This document shows positions 47,641-59,580 of a stretch of DNA of 64,000 nt, one piece after another. The DNA is from Rhyzopertha dominica (taxonomy: Eukaryota > Arthropoda > Insecta > Coleoptera > Bostrichidae), in assembly GCA_025024175.1 (NCBI GenBank), contig QCXZ01000137.1:14446001-14510000 (forward strand). The letters run 5' to 3'. A program made the position numbers and the translations under genes. The notes under the pieces were generated by a model. The model saw only the letters and a program-made list of their open reading frames with translations. It had not been told where the DNA came from and searched no databases. Every line of letters begins with the position of its first letter. Within the stretch, counting starts at the first letter, position 1.

Positions 47641-50605
47641 ATTTTTATGCCACTTTATGTAGGTATCATTCATTCGGTATGTTATTCCAGTTATTCGACT
47701 TTTGGTAAAAGAGACGATTGCAATAAGAACGTAAGACTGAAATAATTTTTAGACTAAATCGATTGGAACTATCGATTTTAGCTGTATAAAAATACCAATT
47801 ATAATAAGGTAAAATTGAAATAAAATTGAAAATTTCTGACAAACAAAGTTTGCTTCGGAAAGGACTATTTTCTCAAATGCTTCCATATTTAAACATTGCT
47901 GTGTGAAAATATTGATCCCAATTCCCAAAAAAATGAGACGTACTCATCCCTGAACAAAAACTGTGCAATCATGAATGAAGAATTAGTGGAAGAAAAAGAA
48001 ATTGCCATATTTAAAGCTGTTCAAAATTACTTAATATGTTGTTTTAAGACTTCTCTCGACCTTCTGAAACCTTTCTGACCCAACTTCCTCAAAAGCAATC
48101 TAGATTCGATTTCTTATGTCTTCAGATGTAGTATATATTAAACTTGAAGCAGCCACAGAAGAAAAGCCCAGTTTCCTCGAGTCTGTGAGGAGCAAGCTAA
48201 TGCGTTCACGAGCGATCAATCCATTTGGGATACTCTAATTTAAAAAATCTGTAACAGCCTATGCAGATGAACTATATATTATAGAGAATATGTGAAGCAT
48301 AGTAACTCGAATTTCAAACAACAATTTGGCCATTTATTCTGTCAATAACTAGAAGATACTTGACCACTGGGAAAAATTATTTCCTAATCAGTCTATAAGA
48401 GACCAACGATGTTGATGGACTATCGCTGAAAAATAAAAAGGATTTTTACCCTCTTGATTATGATAATTATAACATTTCAAGAAGCCTTAAGGTGGAATTA
48501 GCTTCATAAAAAAATAATAATTGTGTGTAGCACTCAAAAACCCACATTTTTAATACAGTTCCCTCGTTCTCTTGGCCCATTTTGTATACAATACTACCAT
48601 CATGTATAGCTATTATAAGAGCTACGAAAAGTAAACAGAAGTTTGTAAATGTCGCGCACGTGTATCTTTAACATCTAAAGCAATTTGAAATTCGTCTCGT
48701 GTAAAGATAACAGGCGCACTTCGATCTTTATGTTGTAATTTTCCATGAATACAATGTCATCAGCTTTACTCTACCTAAAAAAAGAATAATTGATAATTTT
48801 TTTATTGTTATCATCCAGATTACTACTTCATGGCAAGTAAGCGTTCTTAAATTCCAAGAAAATACTAGCAAAGTACGTGTATTTTTTTTGCTTTTTGAAG
48901 CCATGTGCACAGTCCACGAAGTGTAAGCCAACTACAAAAGCACAATTAAAGACGTTGATGGTAAAATAAAACATACATTAAAATCAGCTGTTTTAATTCC
49001 CGAGANAAAAAATGTTGCAAAAATAAATCTTCTGAAATATTTTTTACCAATGCTTACATCATCAGTATTATCCATTTTTTTAGAAATAGGACGTCCACTT
49101 TATCCATTACATGTACGATAGCTGTTGCTAACGTTGTCTATCGATTTTCGGCGATCTATAAAAATTGTTCTTCCATCTACAGCCATCTTTAACTGTTTTA
49201 ATGGCGTTTAAGGGCCAATGTGCCAGTAAACTATTGGCAAGATACTCGCAACACTTTACAGCATACAACAATAAAACAAGCATTTACATTTACACGTATT
49301 TAAATTAAAACATCTAAAGTTTACTTGACAAACTGTGTTTAAATGCATTAAATTGAATAAAATGGAGCATTCAGTGAAGCTTCATTTTGTTTAACAAACC
49401 TCTTAGAGCTTAAAAAGTAAAACACTAGTAGATTTTTCGTACGAACATGCACTGGATATCTTTAAATTTAAAAGTAGCTTGTATCCAAATAAAAGTACCA
49501 CCTAGCAATGCTGCTCTATTGTAGTATCTTAATCTTATATTCCTTCCTAATTTTAATACAGATGAATTCATGTTATCTTTAAACGTATCAAGGTAAACCA
49601 AGATTTTACTCCACAAGTTTTAATAGTTCAGTAGTACGTCATGGATTCATAAAAAGTCACTCGTGAACAAGTACATTTCGATTAGGTTATCATATCAAGT
49701 TTTTAATAATTAATTTACGTTGTATTTTCTAATCCAAGGCGCCATCGATAAATAATCATAAGTAACCCTTTAAGTGATTATTCAGCTCTTGTTTTTTTAT
49801 AAATCTACAATACAAATACATTTGAAGAACTTCTAAATGTTTCCACAAGGGATTAAGATAAATCTTTAGTAAACATCACGACTGATACTATTTCAGTGTG
49901 TATTTTATTGCTTTTCATTATTTATTCGTTTGATTTAGCACACGTTTATCGTATATAATTTTAGCATTAATCCTACACCAAGATCGAGAACATACCTGAT
50001 GGACTTAAGTTTTTGCATGATTCTACAAATGCCTCTGCAAAGAGCATTCTCAAGGTGCTAAACGACAAACTGTTCCTGAGCAATTGATATCAAGTTTTTT
50101 TCCTAATTTTCGTGACTATAAAGACTCTTCAAGCTGTATGTAAAAAAGTGAAGATGTCTTTTTTGAGGTATCTTAAACATCCTAAAGCAAATTACATTTA
50201 TAACACTGTTTTAATGGTATATTACATAAGGAGAGTTGTAAATAAAGAGCATAATACGCAGAAGTGTAAAGTTTGCATATGATAATCTGAAAGTATAGGG
50301 TGATACGGTTCACATAAATGACTTTACTCATTAAAAAATGCTGTTACATTCAGTATNGAATCACTTTTTAAACAGCTTATGTGGGATAAATGCCATTTTA
50401 ATGAGGAATATTATGCCTTATGTCACGGGGATATTTATGACCCGATGCAGAATATTTATGCACTTGCTTGATATTTAGAAATTCGTGTTACATTTTCATT
50501 GTTTTATTAAGAAATAACGTCAAAATTTAAGATGAACTTAAACGAGAAAAATATGGATATAGAGTTAATATGTAAGATAAAATAAAAAACAAAAATTATT
50601 AGAAT
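47641..50605. other. Intergenic, no recognised gene
   Basis: Several short open frames without homology that I can name; N bases occur here and the DNA is AT-rich. Confidence 0.45.
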
Positions 50606-50609
50606 TCAG

Positions 50610-51160
50610 TACGGTTTTTCCTCACTTTATTGACAATTTTTAGTCTATTCGCGTTTCTACCACAACCGTTACAGCCATGTCCGTACATGGTGCACGACAC
50701 ATGCAACCATTTTTAGCAAATAATGCATTTGATGCATTCCATTGTTTTCCGAAGTTCTCAAAGCATTCCACACAATCGGTGTCGTCATCATCAGTCTGAT
50801 CTGTATCATANTTTTTATTTTTCGTTTNGTTAGTGTTTTCAGTTCCTTTTTCCATTTATTTTCCTTTCACACTCAGCTGTAAGGATTTTAGCCGATTTCT
50901 TCCTTTTATGAACCTTATTTACAATTCTGTGTACTGGAGCAGTATCTGACAACAGCTTTAAAGGAGTTTCTTCGGAAGCGCTTGGAATTTGAGAATGAAG
51001 ATGCGGGGAGAAGTCATGCCTTCGTTGACATCATGTTTTTCTTCTGAACTTTCTTGTATCAGTAATTTCTGAGTAAACTGAACTCGAGGTTCAACCTCAC
51101 TCGTTAAATTTTGATGAAAGATTTGGTTCCTCAAACCTAAATATATAATATTCATCATTT
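50610..51160 (-). pseudogene. Tigger/pogo-like transposase C-terminal fossil
   Basis: The minus strand has a basic stretch (RIVNKVHKRKKSAKILTAE), then an acidic linker (DQTDDDDTDCVECFENF). After a frameshift comes a cysteine/histidine cluster of the type C-x2-C...KWLHVSCTMYGHGC. This order (basic, acidic, then PHD-like zinc finger) is typical of the C-terminus of insect Tigger/jerky-like transposases. The catalytic core is not seen upstream. Two Ns and frame breaks show it is a relic or a poor assembly region. Confidence 0.5.
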
Positions 51161-51164
51161 TCGA

Positions 51165-51631
51165 AGAAATTTTCCTCCGGAACTATATAATGGTCTTTCA
51201 TGAATATAAGTTCATGACTTAATATTAGACATTCTGACATATTTTCCCGGCATCGTTATAACCAAAATTAACATACATATACTGAGATTTGAAACATTAA
51301 TTTTATACTAGGCATATACCCCTTGAAGAGATAGGGTATATGTCCCCAGTCCCCAGGAGCTATGTAAGGTGGGATATGTGCCCCGCCAAAAAATTTAATA
51401 CTACGTTTGAATCATAAAACGCACTGAAATTGTGAAATTGAAGGTTGAATATGTTGACAACATATTAGACACTTCGTTATAGTCACAAGTTTGAAAAAAA
51501 TTATTCATTATGCGTACATGGCAGAAATTATTAAGAGACCTACCTGAAATTTTTTCCCCCCAAAAGTGTGGAATTATCCGGTTACGCAAATGAATGATGG
51601 TGAGCACTCAGTTACAGATTTTACGTACTGC
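51165..51631. other. Sequence between Tigger-like fossil and MITE
   Basis: It contains a purine/pyrimidine-rich stretch with repeated words such as GGTATATGTCCCC and GGGATATGTGCCCC (51330-51385). These could be ends of the decayed transposon; not resolved. Confidence 0.35.
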
Positions 51632-51639
51632 CGCTTCAA

Positions 51640-51830
51640 TAAAGTCACTAGATAGATAAAGTACCGCAATTAATTGTCCATATCTTTGCACTAAAATGGC
51701 GGATGACGTCAAAACCATAGAAACCAAATAGGTTTAATCCCGGTCTCCTACATAAACATTTAAATTTACCGCTGCTATTTTGCACTAAAATGACGGACAA
51801 TTGCGGTACTTTATCTATCTAGTGACTTTA
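51640..51830. mobile_element. 191-bp MITE with perfect 32-bp inverted repeats
   Basis: Both ends begin TAAAGTCACTAGATAGATAA, and the 32-base inverted repeats are identical by eye. The element is flanked by an exact 8-base duplication, CGCTTCAA (51632-51639 and 51831-51838). Perfect ends and duplication point to a recent insertion. An 8-bp duplication fits hAT-, P- or Merlin-type mobilisation. It has no coding capacity. Confidence 0.9.
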
Positions 51831-51838
51831 CGCTTCAA

Positions 51839-52245
51839 CAGTTTACAACGACATCTGTTGCATATTGTTAGAGAAATTGGAAAAGGGCATACGAGTATAT
51901 CCCCGATAGACATATAACCCACATTTACATGTAAATACCTTCCGAATGGCAGAATCATAAAAAAATTAAGTACCTGCAAACATTATCATTAAGTATTTCC
52001 AGTGATATTTCTAACAATTAACTGAAATGGGATAACATCATGTGAATTTGTCAATGTTGAAACTGTAATGTAAGGAAAAAATTTACGTGCTAGTCATTAC
52101 GTAACACTGTGTCTAATAACGAATTTACTAATTTACTAATCAGGTAAAGAGTGCATTGTGAGCAATTAACTAATAAAGGAGTATAAAAAGATTTACTTTA
52201 CTGTATCCTGCATTTATAAAAAAATATTAATCAAACGATCTGTGC
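51839..52245. other. Intergenic, no recognised feature
   Basis: AT-rich sequence between the MITE and the hAT-like element. Confidence 0.5.
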
Positions 52246-52875
52246 TTATAACGCAGTGGCGTCGCCAGACTTCCAAATGTGGGTGGGCACTCTAAAATCC
52301 AAAGGGGCGCTCTGGAGAGGACTCACAATAGTCACAATACTAGTATTCCTTTGAAAAAAGAGCGTTTAATGCATCAATGTAATTGAAGTGATCCACTATA
52401 TTGGAGAGGTAGCAAGAGCAACTGCGGTGCTCACCAGAATCACTTAAAATGATAAAACGAATGGGCGTAATGTGGTATCGTGAATTGTATTCTCGAAACT
52501 CGAAATATATTATATCAAATCAATTGCTGTCCAAAAATACATCTGTAAAGTAAGAGTACCAAGCCCATAATCTGTTTATTACAAATAATGTTTAAATATT
52601 ATGTGGGGCGATATTTATAATCAAAAATTTTGTATATATTTTAAAAACAAGACAATAGACTTCAGTAAATTTAACAATAACATTACAATAAAATAATACA
52701 AAAATACAGTCCACTATTTATCAAGTGTGGATAATGCATGGGTAGTGCTGTGCATCGATATTTTAAAATCACACTACGATTTTACGCGAAGTAAAATTTC
52801 ATAACAGTAGCAGTAAGATGTGAAAGAATTGTGATTCTCTGTTTCCGTCTTACTTTGTAGAATGGCCAGAGAGAA

Positions 52876-53597
52876 TATATGAGGAGCTCCAAATCAAAAC
52901 GCAGTATTTGAAAATTATGAAAAAGTCAAAAAATGAGAAATTTTTACATTAGCTTGAAAATGTTATTTTAAAACCGAATTTTTTATCAAGTTATGTTATT
53001 GCAACCACTATGGTCAGGTTTAGGTTACAATTAGAAATATTGAACAAGTTGGCTATCCAAAAAGTGGAAGAAATCAAAATTAAAAATGCGTTTTGAGTCA
53101 AATTTAATAAATGAAACTTCTTAATCTCAGAATTAAAGCTCCAAATTGGAATCAGAAACCGGATGTCCGGTTCTTCAGATATTTACCATCCGATTTACTA
53201 AATCAGGAAACTGGTTTGAATATTTATAATAGCGAAAAAAAGAACTCTAATTTTGATCTAACTTATAACTACTTTTACCTCAAAGCCATTTGCTTTTACC
53301 TTTTAGCTTCCCCTTTAATCCTCTTTCTGCTTCCCGTACTGCTTACAGATACCAATACATTAGATTCCATCTTTTTTAAGTAAAATATTGCATTTTGAAA
53401 CAAATCAATTATTCCAAAGACTTCGTTTTGTTTCGAACGTCCTACAACGAGTGTACTTTTAAAGGGGAAATACAGCGTTTTCAGTTCAAACACAAGTACC
53501 ATCTGCTTACAATCATGTTCAAGTATCGAGTGCCATCTATAACTCAAAAACGGAGTTTTGGTCGAAAAGTGCGTTTTGATTTGGAGCTCCTCATATA
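52876..53597. mobile_element. Inverted-repeat element nested in the hAT-like element
   Basis: TATATGAGGAGCTCCAAATC, continuing as AAAACGCA, is present at 52876 and, inverted, ending at 53597: about 28 identical bases. A TA or TATA target duplication is possible. The 0.7-kb interior has short open frames only. This could also be an internal inverted repeat of the host element. Confidence 0.6.
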
Positions 53598-54119
53598 AGA
53601 CGTCTGTGAATTTTACTACCTGAGTTATGAATTTTTATTCCCGTAAAATCGACTACTATTAACGTCATCTTAAACAACACTCTATCAAGGGTTATTCTGT
53701 CGATTGAACTTGGGTGTTCTGTACCCCTAACATTGATAAAAAGGCTATGATTATATCTTATAAACGAGCAATTCTTGTATAGAAATATGTGCTTTGCTAT
53801 CTCAAGAACAGTCCTAGCCATTTGCATAAAGATTTGTACTTTAAATAAAAGTTGTCCTTTTGAGTTAATCTGTATAAGAGTTTTTCCTGGAAAAACCAAA
53901 TTCTCCCAAAAAAAGGAAATTCTAGTTATTAAGGACTGTATAGTTCCTCACGAGTACCAATAGTACCAGTAGTACCATACAAGGTCCTTGAGTTTTATTT
54001 TCTTTTGATGTCATCTCATAGAATTTCAACAGCTGATCTCTGTATTACCATTAACTTGATTTGAAAACTTTTAGTTTGAAAACATAGAATTACCCGTTAC
54101 TTTGTGAACCCAAAGCTCG

Positions 54120-54510
54120 ACCGAAAGTACCTTGCTGGTAATTTTTCAAAAATGTTCTACAAAAGTTCTATTTGGAAACCGAAAATGATATAAAAATATA
54201 ATTTTTCCTAAAAAATATATTGAAAATATAATTTTGATAATCATTTTACCCTAAGTGATTTTTCTAGATTGTTCTAGAAAGTTCCATTATTCGAAACTGA
54301 AAAACATATTGAAAATATGTCTTCACTGATCGATCCAGTCCTTAAAAACTAAGCCCCTTAGTGATTTTCTGTGAATTTTGTAGAAAGTTCTATTCGAAAA
54401 CTGAAAGAGGTAGTNAAAGTTTGATTTGACCGATCTATTAGTCCTTAAAAAATAACCTTGTTGGTGATTTTTTAAGAATGCTCTAGAAAGTTCTATTTGG
54501 ACTCTACCTA
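54120..54510 (+). repeat. Diverged internal repeats around AAAGTTCTATT
   Basis: The words GAAAGTTCTATTTGGA or GAAAGTTCYATTATTCGAAA, together with TCCTTAAAAAMTAA and GTGATTTT, recur about four times at spacings near 100 bases. An N sits at 54415. Inside the hAT-like element, near its right end; such subterminal repeats may bind transposase. Confidence 0.6.
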
Positions 54511-54752
54511 AGAAATCTTAAAATTTTGTCTCACTCCCGAATCAGTACTTAACGGTTACTCACTACAATAGAACTACTAGAAGGAACCTCAAAAATTAAT
54601 ATTTTATTGCTATTCATTTTGTATCTTTATAGGTATGACACTGCAGTTTCAAATGTCGATTTTTTTGGGTGGGCACCAGGGTGGGACCGGACTTTTTCTG
54701 GATGGACCTGTGCCCACCCTGGCCCACCCCTGGCGACGCCACTGTTATAACG

Positions 54753-55632
54753 GATCATCAAATCGCTTATGATTTTGATTATAACATTTTAATGTATGTA
54801 CATACAAGCGTCCGCGCCCGTTAAAATGCTATTTTTTGAAAGTCGTAACCGATCGATGTCTTTAATGAATGATGAAACTGGGAAAATACGAGCCCCAATT
54901 CAAAATGCCTCTAATCAAATTTAAAAAAAAAACGTAGTCGCGTATTATACTTGATGAAGAACATCAGCAATTTTCTCGTCAGTTTTGCCACTTTGGGCAA
55001 CAAAATACGGCTTTTTCGAAAGCTTACGTTCAACAATTATTAATATTTCGAAGCTTTCTTGTTCACGGAAGATGTTCGTGGCCGATGGAATTTGTNCGTT
55101 ATGGTTTCATATGACATTGACGGATTAGCTTAGAAGTAAGCAATAAATCGCAAAAAAAAACAAGTGTCAGCCGTATGTTGTAGTTACTACTATATTTATG
55201 ACACAGGTAGGTATCAATAATTTAAAGGAATGATATTATTACTGTAGCAAATCATAGCAACAAGTTTATGACAAGTCATTTTTCACCGTGTTTGTGAAAT
55301 CAATACCTTTAATTACATTGTTACTCAAAATTCAAAATAAAACTGCATTTTTACAAACTTTTTTAAATATCATTAAAAACGCTACATTGAAAAAACCTAA
55401 ACGCCTACGAGAAACAGCTGTCTTATGGTCTTCACCACTTATAGTGTTGTATTTCATTTTTACACAATCTTATTGAAAATGGCTGTATATCGTATACATT
55501 AAACATTTAATATAACAACTGTTGCAGCTCATGCAGATTACATTAGGGGCTGAAATTTCCTAATTCTGCACTGTTTATGTGCCCAATAATGTTTGAGTAT
55601 TATTATTGTTATTACTATACGTATACCAAATA
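54753..55632. other. Intergenic, no recognised feature
   Basis: AT-rich; one N at 55096; no supported gene. Confidence 0.45.
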
Positions 55633-55634
55633 TA

Positions 55635-55998
55635 CAGGCTTAGTCAAGGGTATGAAACAACTTATTTCCGATTTCTGTAAATATGCTGAACTTTAAACTG
55701 CAAAAGGTCCTTAACATTTCTATAAGAAACAAAGAACACTCAAAACAATGTTTCAAAGTTATACCTAATTAAAATGAAACTGATATTACTAAATTAACCT
55801 TTCCACTTATTGAAACCTATTTCAAAAAAATGAAAAACCGTAACTCACTTTAGCTTTTTGTAGAATTATCATTACTTGAATAAAACCAATGTTGACAAAG
55901 GAATAGCCTCCTTTGATAATGCTTTTAAAAAAATTTCTTAAGGACATTTTAGTATAAATTAAAGATTAAATCAGTTATTCCATATTTTTTACTAACGG
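55635..55998. mobile_element. 364-bp mariner-like MITE
   Basis: The left end is TA|CAGGCTTAGTCAAGGGTATG. The right end on the other strand is TA|CCGTTAGTAAAAAATATG, both continuing into GRAAYAACT. The body carries the inverted words GGTCCTTAACATTTCTAT and, in the other arm, AAATGTCCTTAAGAAA. Related to the larger element at 8328-9337. Confidence 0.65.
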
Positions 55999-56000
55999 TA

Positions 56001-57055
56001 TACAAAAATATTTTTACTTAGTCTTTACATAAATTTTTGGACAGCCCAATAACCATTAACCACTAAGCTTAAGGTCAACAAATTATACAATACCGCTTAA
56101 CTAAGCAGACACCGCGTGTTGATAACGCGCACGTTTATGTACTCCTAAAAATTAAAATAGCTACCAGATACTTATCATGCAGCGCATGTTTAAGTACACG
56201 AAAATAAACCCAACAACTTTATGTAAGACAAGTTGTTCGCATACTGTACTTAATCCTTTTTATAATCTTATCAATAGTTTTATTGTTTTACGCGAAAAAA
56301 TGAAATTTATTATGTTCTCGCAAAGTTCTATTGATTTACAGCGTTTGATATCTCATGAAATCTACTACGCTTTAATCTACACTAAATTAGTGTTCGTAAC
56401 GTCATCTAGCGTTTGTGATGTCACTTTAATTACGACGAAATTCCCAAATCTTATCTTTTTGAAATGAAACAAAGTCTAGCAAATAAAATTTTATAAACAG
56501 CAGACATTTCTCGTTAAATATTTTTTGTACAAGGTTTGTTTTTGTGGCTGTCAACAGTTAACATGAAATTACGCATGCAATTATGCAACTACTGTGCTAC
56601 TCTAAAAAGATAAACTAGAGCTCTGCTTAGATCCAGGTAAGAAAACGTTCTATATGTTTTGTATTAAAACCTGGGAAAACCTACTTGCAAGAAATATACA
56701 GTTTCCTGAATCTGAACTCATCACTGAAGCAGATGAATTTGCACTCTGTGTCTCAGGTCAATGTGTGTTAACATAATTCTAAGCCATGAGTTTTGTACAG
56801 CGGATTCACTAAAACACAGAATGTAGTTTGCCTTAGAATGCCACCGAACCAATAACCGCAGTATGTTTTGGAATCAGCTCTTCCCTAGTGTTCAGTACGA
56901 AGCAAGCCTCTTATAGCTCGTAGAGTAGAGGTTTTGGGTTGTTCTGTTCTGTATCACCAATAGAAAATTAATGGAATAGCATCGACACAACACTTCAGCG
57001 ACAGGCACACCTAAGGCTTTAGATCAATAGCGTATATGTACGAGTATTTTGGTTT
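56001..57055. other. Intergenic, no recognised feature
   Basis: Short open frames only; none recognised. Confidence 0.45.
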
Positions 57056-57059
57056 GTAG

Positions 57060-57260
57060 GCTATAGTTGTTGTCGCTGACATGTTGTTTTCCGGGCTGCT
57101 TCCCACGTTGCTTGTTTGGTCTTGACGTTTCGACACTCATGTCGGTGTCTTCCGCAGAAGTAGCTCTGAAACTGTTTCAACGTATATGTATGTTGGGTGT
57201 GCCTGTGACCACTTATCATAGGCAGACATCGCCCACTTGTAACTCGTAGAGTTATCCTGT
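57060..57260 (-). other. Possible retroelement-derived coding trace
   Basis: The minus strand reads AEDTDMSVETSRPNKQRGKQ and then PGKQHVSD without a stop. It resembles low-complexity C-terminal tails found in insect retroelement-derived sequence, but I cannot assign it to a family with confidence. A 180-codon open frame in another phase overlaps it and looks like chance. Confidence 0.25.
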
Positions 57261-57604
57261 TATATATTTTACTGTAATGATCCACAGATAGGGATATACG
57301 CAAAAGCCGCCGCGTTAAAGGTAGTAAAGAAATATTGATTACATACCAAACAACATGAAATAATTCCGGCAACGTGATCATCAAATTTGCGCAAATCAGT
57401 ACCGCATAAGTTGTATGACAAGAGTGATGGTCCAAAACAAACCCCAGAAAGTTCTTTATCACTCCAGTAAATATGAGGAGAGAGCAACACAGATGTGATA
57501 CAAAATAAAATGCACAAATCCACCCACAATATATATTTACAAACGAAATATGAAAATGAAATAAATCAGCGGTTGTAAGGCATTCAAATAGGTAAATTAA
57601 CATC

Positions 57605-59465
57605 GCGGAGTACGGAAATACTTCAAAACTACTTCAAGATACACTGTACAGTTATTGACTTCTGGATCTCATAACAACCGGCTTAGTACAATATAAAAAA
57701 CGAAAAAGATATGACAAAAATGAACATGAAAGCAAAAAACAAACAACATTCACACATTAACACAAACGCTAATTAGCAATTAACCAAAAATAACCATAAG
57801 GCGATCGACAAATGACAAAAACGATATTAAATAGCAATAAAACTTATATTTTTTCACAAACACATACACATATGTATATGAAATGTTAAAATTAAGTAAT
57901 ATTAAAGTCAACTCTATCAACTAAGTGTCTTGTCTGTTTTTTTGTTTCCACAAACTCGAGCTGCCCAAAATACCAGAATGATAACTTTCATCTAACTACA
58001 TAGATATAGCTTGTGCTCTTTTAACTCCAATACTTATAAAACCTAAGCTATACCTAAGCGGCACACAAAAATATTGTTTTCTTAAATACGAGGGTCGTGT
58101 CAAAGTTCCTGCACACAAAAATACAGCTCGCAAGTGAAACATATATTTTAAGAAATTGCAATGAAGTCCTTCAGTATAATCCCTTTACGTATGGAATCAT
58201 GCATTTAAATTTTCTANAAAGAAGACAAATACATTTGCCTTTTGGTATTTGTCTATTGCTTGTTTATCCATGCGGTCTTCTTCCGTCATTGTAGCGACAA
58301 CAGCAGCAAAAGTGTTGTCGGTAGCAGTATGAGGTCTCCAACTTCTGTGGTCGTCAGTATTTCGCCAAACGTTTTTTTCGCACAGTGTTTGACTTTTGAT
58401 ATACTCACATTAATTCGCTACAGTGACGCGTTCCATTGCATCAAACTACCCTGACGCACTCTATATACATATAGCTAAGTGATGTCCCAATGATAGACTT
58501 TTATAATCTGACAGCACTTGTATTTTCACCATCGCCAGTACAGCGCCAATTTGGTATGTGCAGGAATTGCGGCATGACCCTCTCAAACCCAAAATTAATG
58601 CAAAAATATTTAAAACTGTTTGCCTTCCAGGTGTTGTATGGCTTTAAGCTCCATTATACACTTTTATACATAAGAGATTTGTATGAAATATTTACTAAAT
58701 GTAGTTAACACGATGTTCCTCCTTTAAGTTGTTTAATGCGTTCTTCACTCTGTGAAACGGAGTAGGGTTTGAAAATAACAAGGTACATCCATTCTTAAAT
58801 AAATCATGCAAGTATAAAAAGTTAATAAATTTCTGCATAAGAACTTTTGAGCACTAAAACACTGTCAACTGTCCAAAAAGCTTACATATAAAAGCATAAT
58901 CTAAGGTATACTTACAGTAACCACAATTCATATCCTACAACATGATTAATATTTTATAATGCTTACCCATGAAAATAATGAAAGATCTTTTTAGGAACAT
59001 TAAGCCTTGCGTGATTAAACTCAAGAGGCACTGAATTGTATGCGAGATAATTAAATAATACTTTGTATATATTTACAACTTGTTTTTTTCCACACATGTT
59101 AATCTACTGTAACTGTACTGTCGATTGTTTAAATGGTATTTTGCCTAAATACAAAACGTAATAAAAAAGGAATACGACTGCTGAAATTGCATTGTCGTTC
59201 ATTGGCATACTAAATTCAACTGCAGTTTGTACTTCATGGTTCTTCTTCTCTTCTAGTGGTATCCAATTTCACAACGTCCCTCATAAATTACATTTCTACT
59301 TCTACATTTCTAATCTTGAGTTTGCCTTACGGGTAATATTGGCTATTAAATCATAATATTTTGAAATCATTAATGAAATGGCCAGGTACAATACCAATGA
59401 ATAAATAAAAATAAATTTAGAAGCTAATTAACAAGAAAGTTTTAACATTCTTACAAAATTTAATA
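57605..59465. other. Intergenic, no recognised gene
   Basis: A mariner-like end word, ACGAGGGTCGTGTCAAAGTT, occurs at 58089 without a found partner. One N at 58217. No host gene supported. Confidence 0.4.
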
Positions 59466-59470
59466 CTAAA

Positions 59471-59580
59471 ATTAAAATGCATGTCTATGCTGTGCTGTCT
59501 ACACCTCAACCAACTGCAGATAGTACTATTTCGCTGTCATTACAGCTCATCAGTGCACTTTAGGTCTAGTGTAGACAACT
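59471..59580 (+). mobile_element. Palindromic MITE, copy 3
   Basis: It begins ATGCATGTCTATGCTGTGCT and ends GGTCTAGTGTAGACAACTGT. Nearly identical to copy 2 over the shared 90-95 bases, but its far end departs after GTAGACAACT, so it is slightly truncated. Confidence 0.85.

Larger units (their letters stand above)
52254..54744. mobile_element. hAT-like non-autonomous element, 2.5 kb
   Basis: The ends are CAGTGGCGTCGCCAG on both strands, each with a nearby GGGTGGGCAC. The exact 8-base target duplication TTATAACG is at 52246-52253 and 54745-54752. CAGTGGCG ends with 8-bp duplications are diagnostic of hAT. No hAT transposase is readable. Internally there is a second inverted-repeat element (52876-53597) and a set of diverged repeats (54120-54510). 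Confidence 0.88.

Noticed and set aside
57061..57603. 180-codon open frame on the minus strand
   Set aside because: No family resemblance, odd hydrophobic-then-basic composition, and another frame in the same place gives a more protein-like trace. Probably chance.
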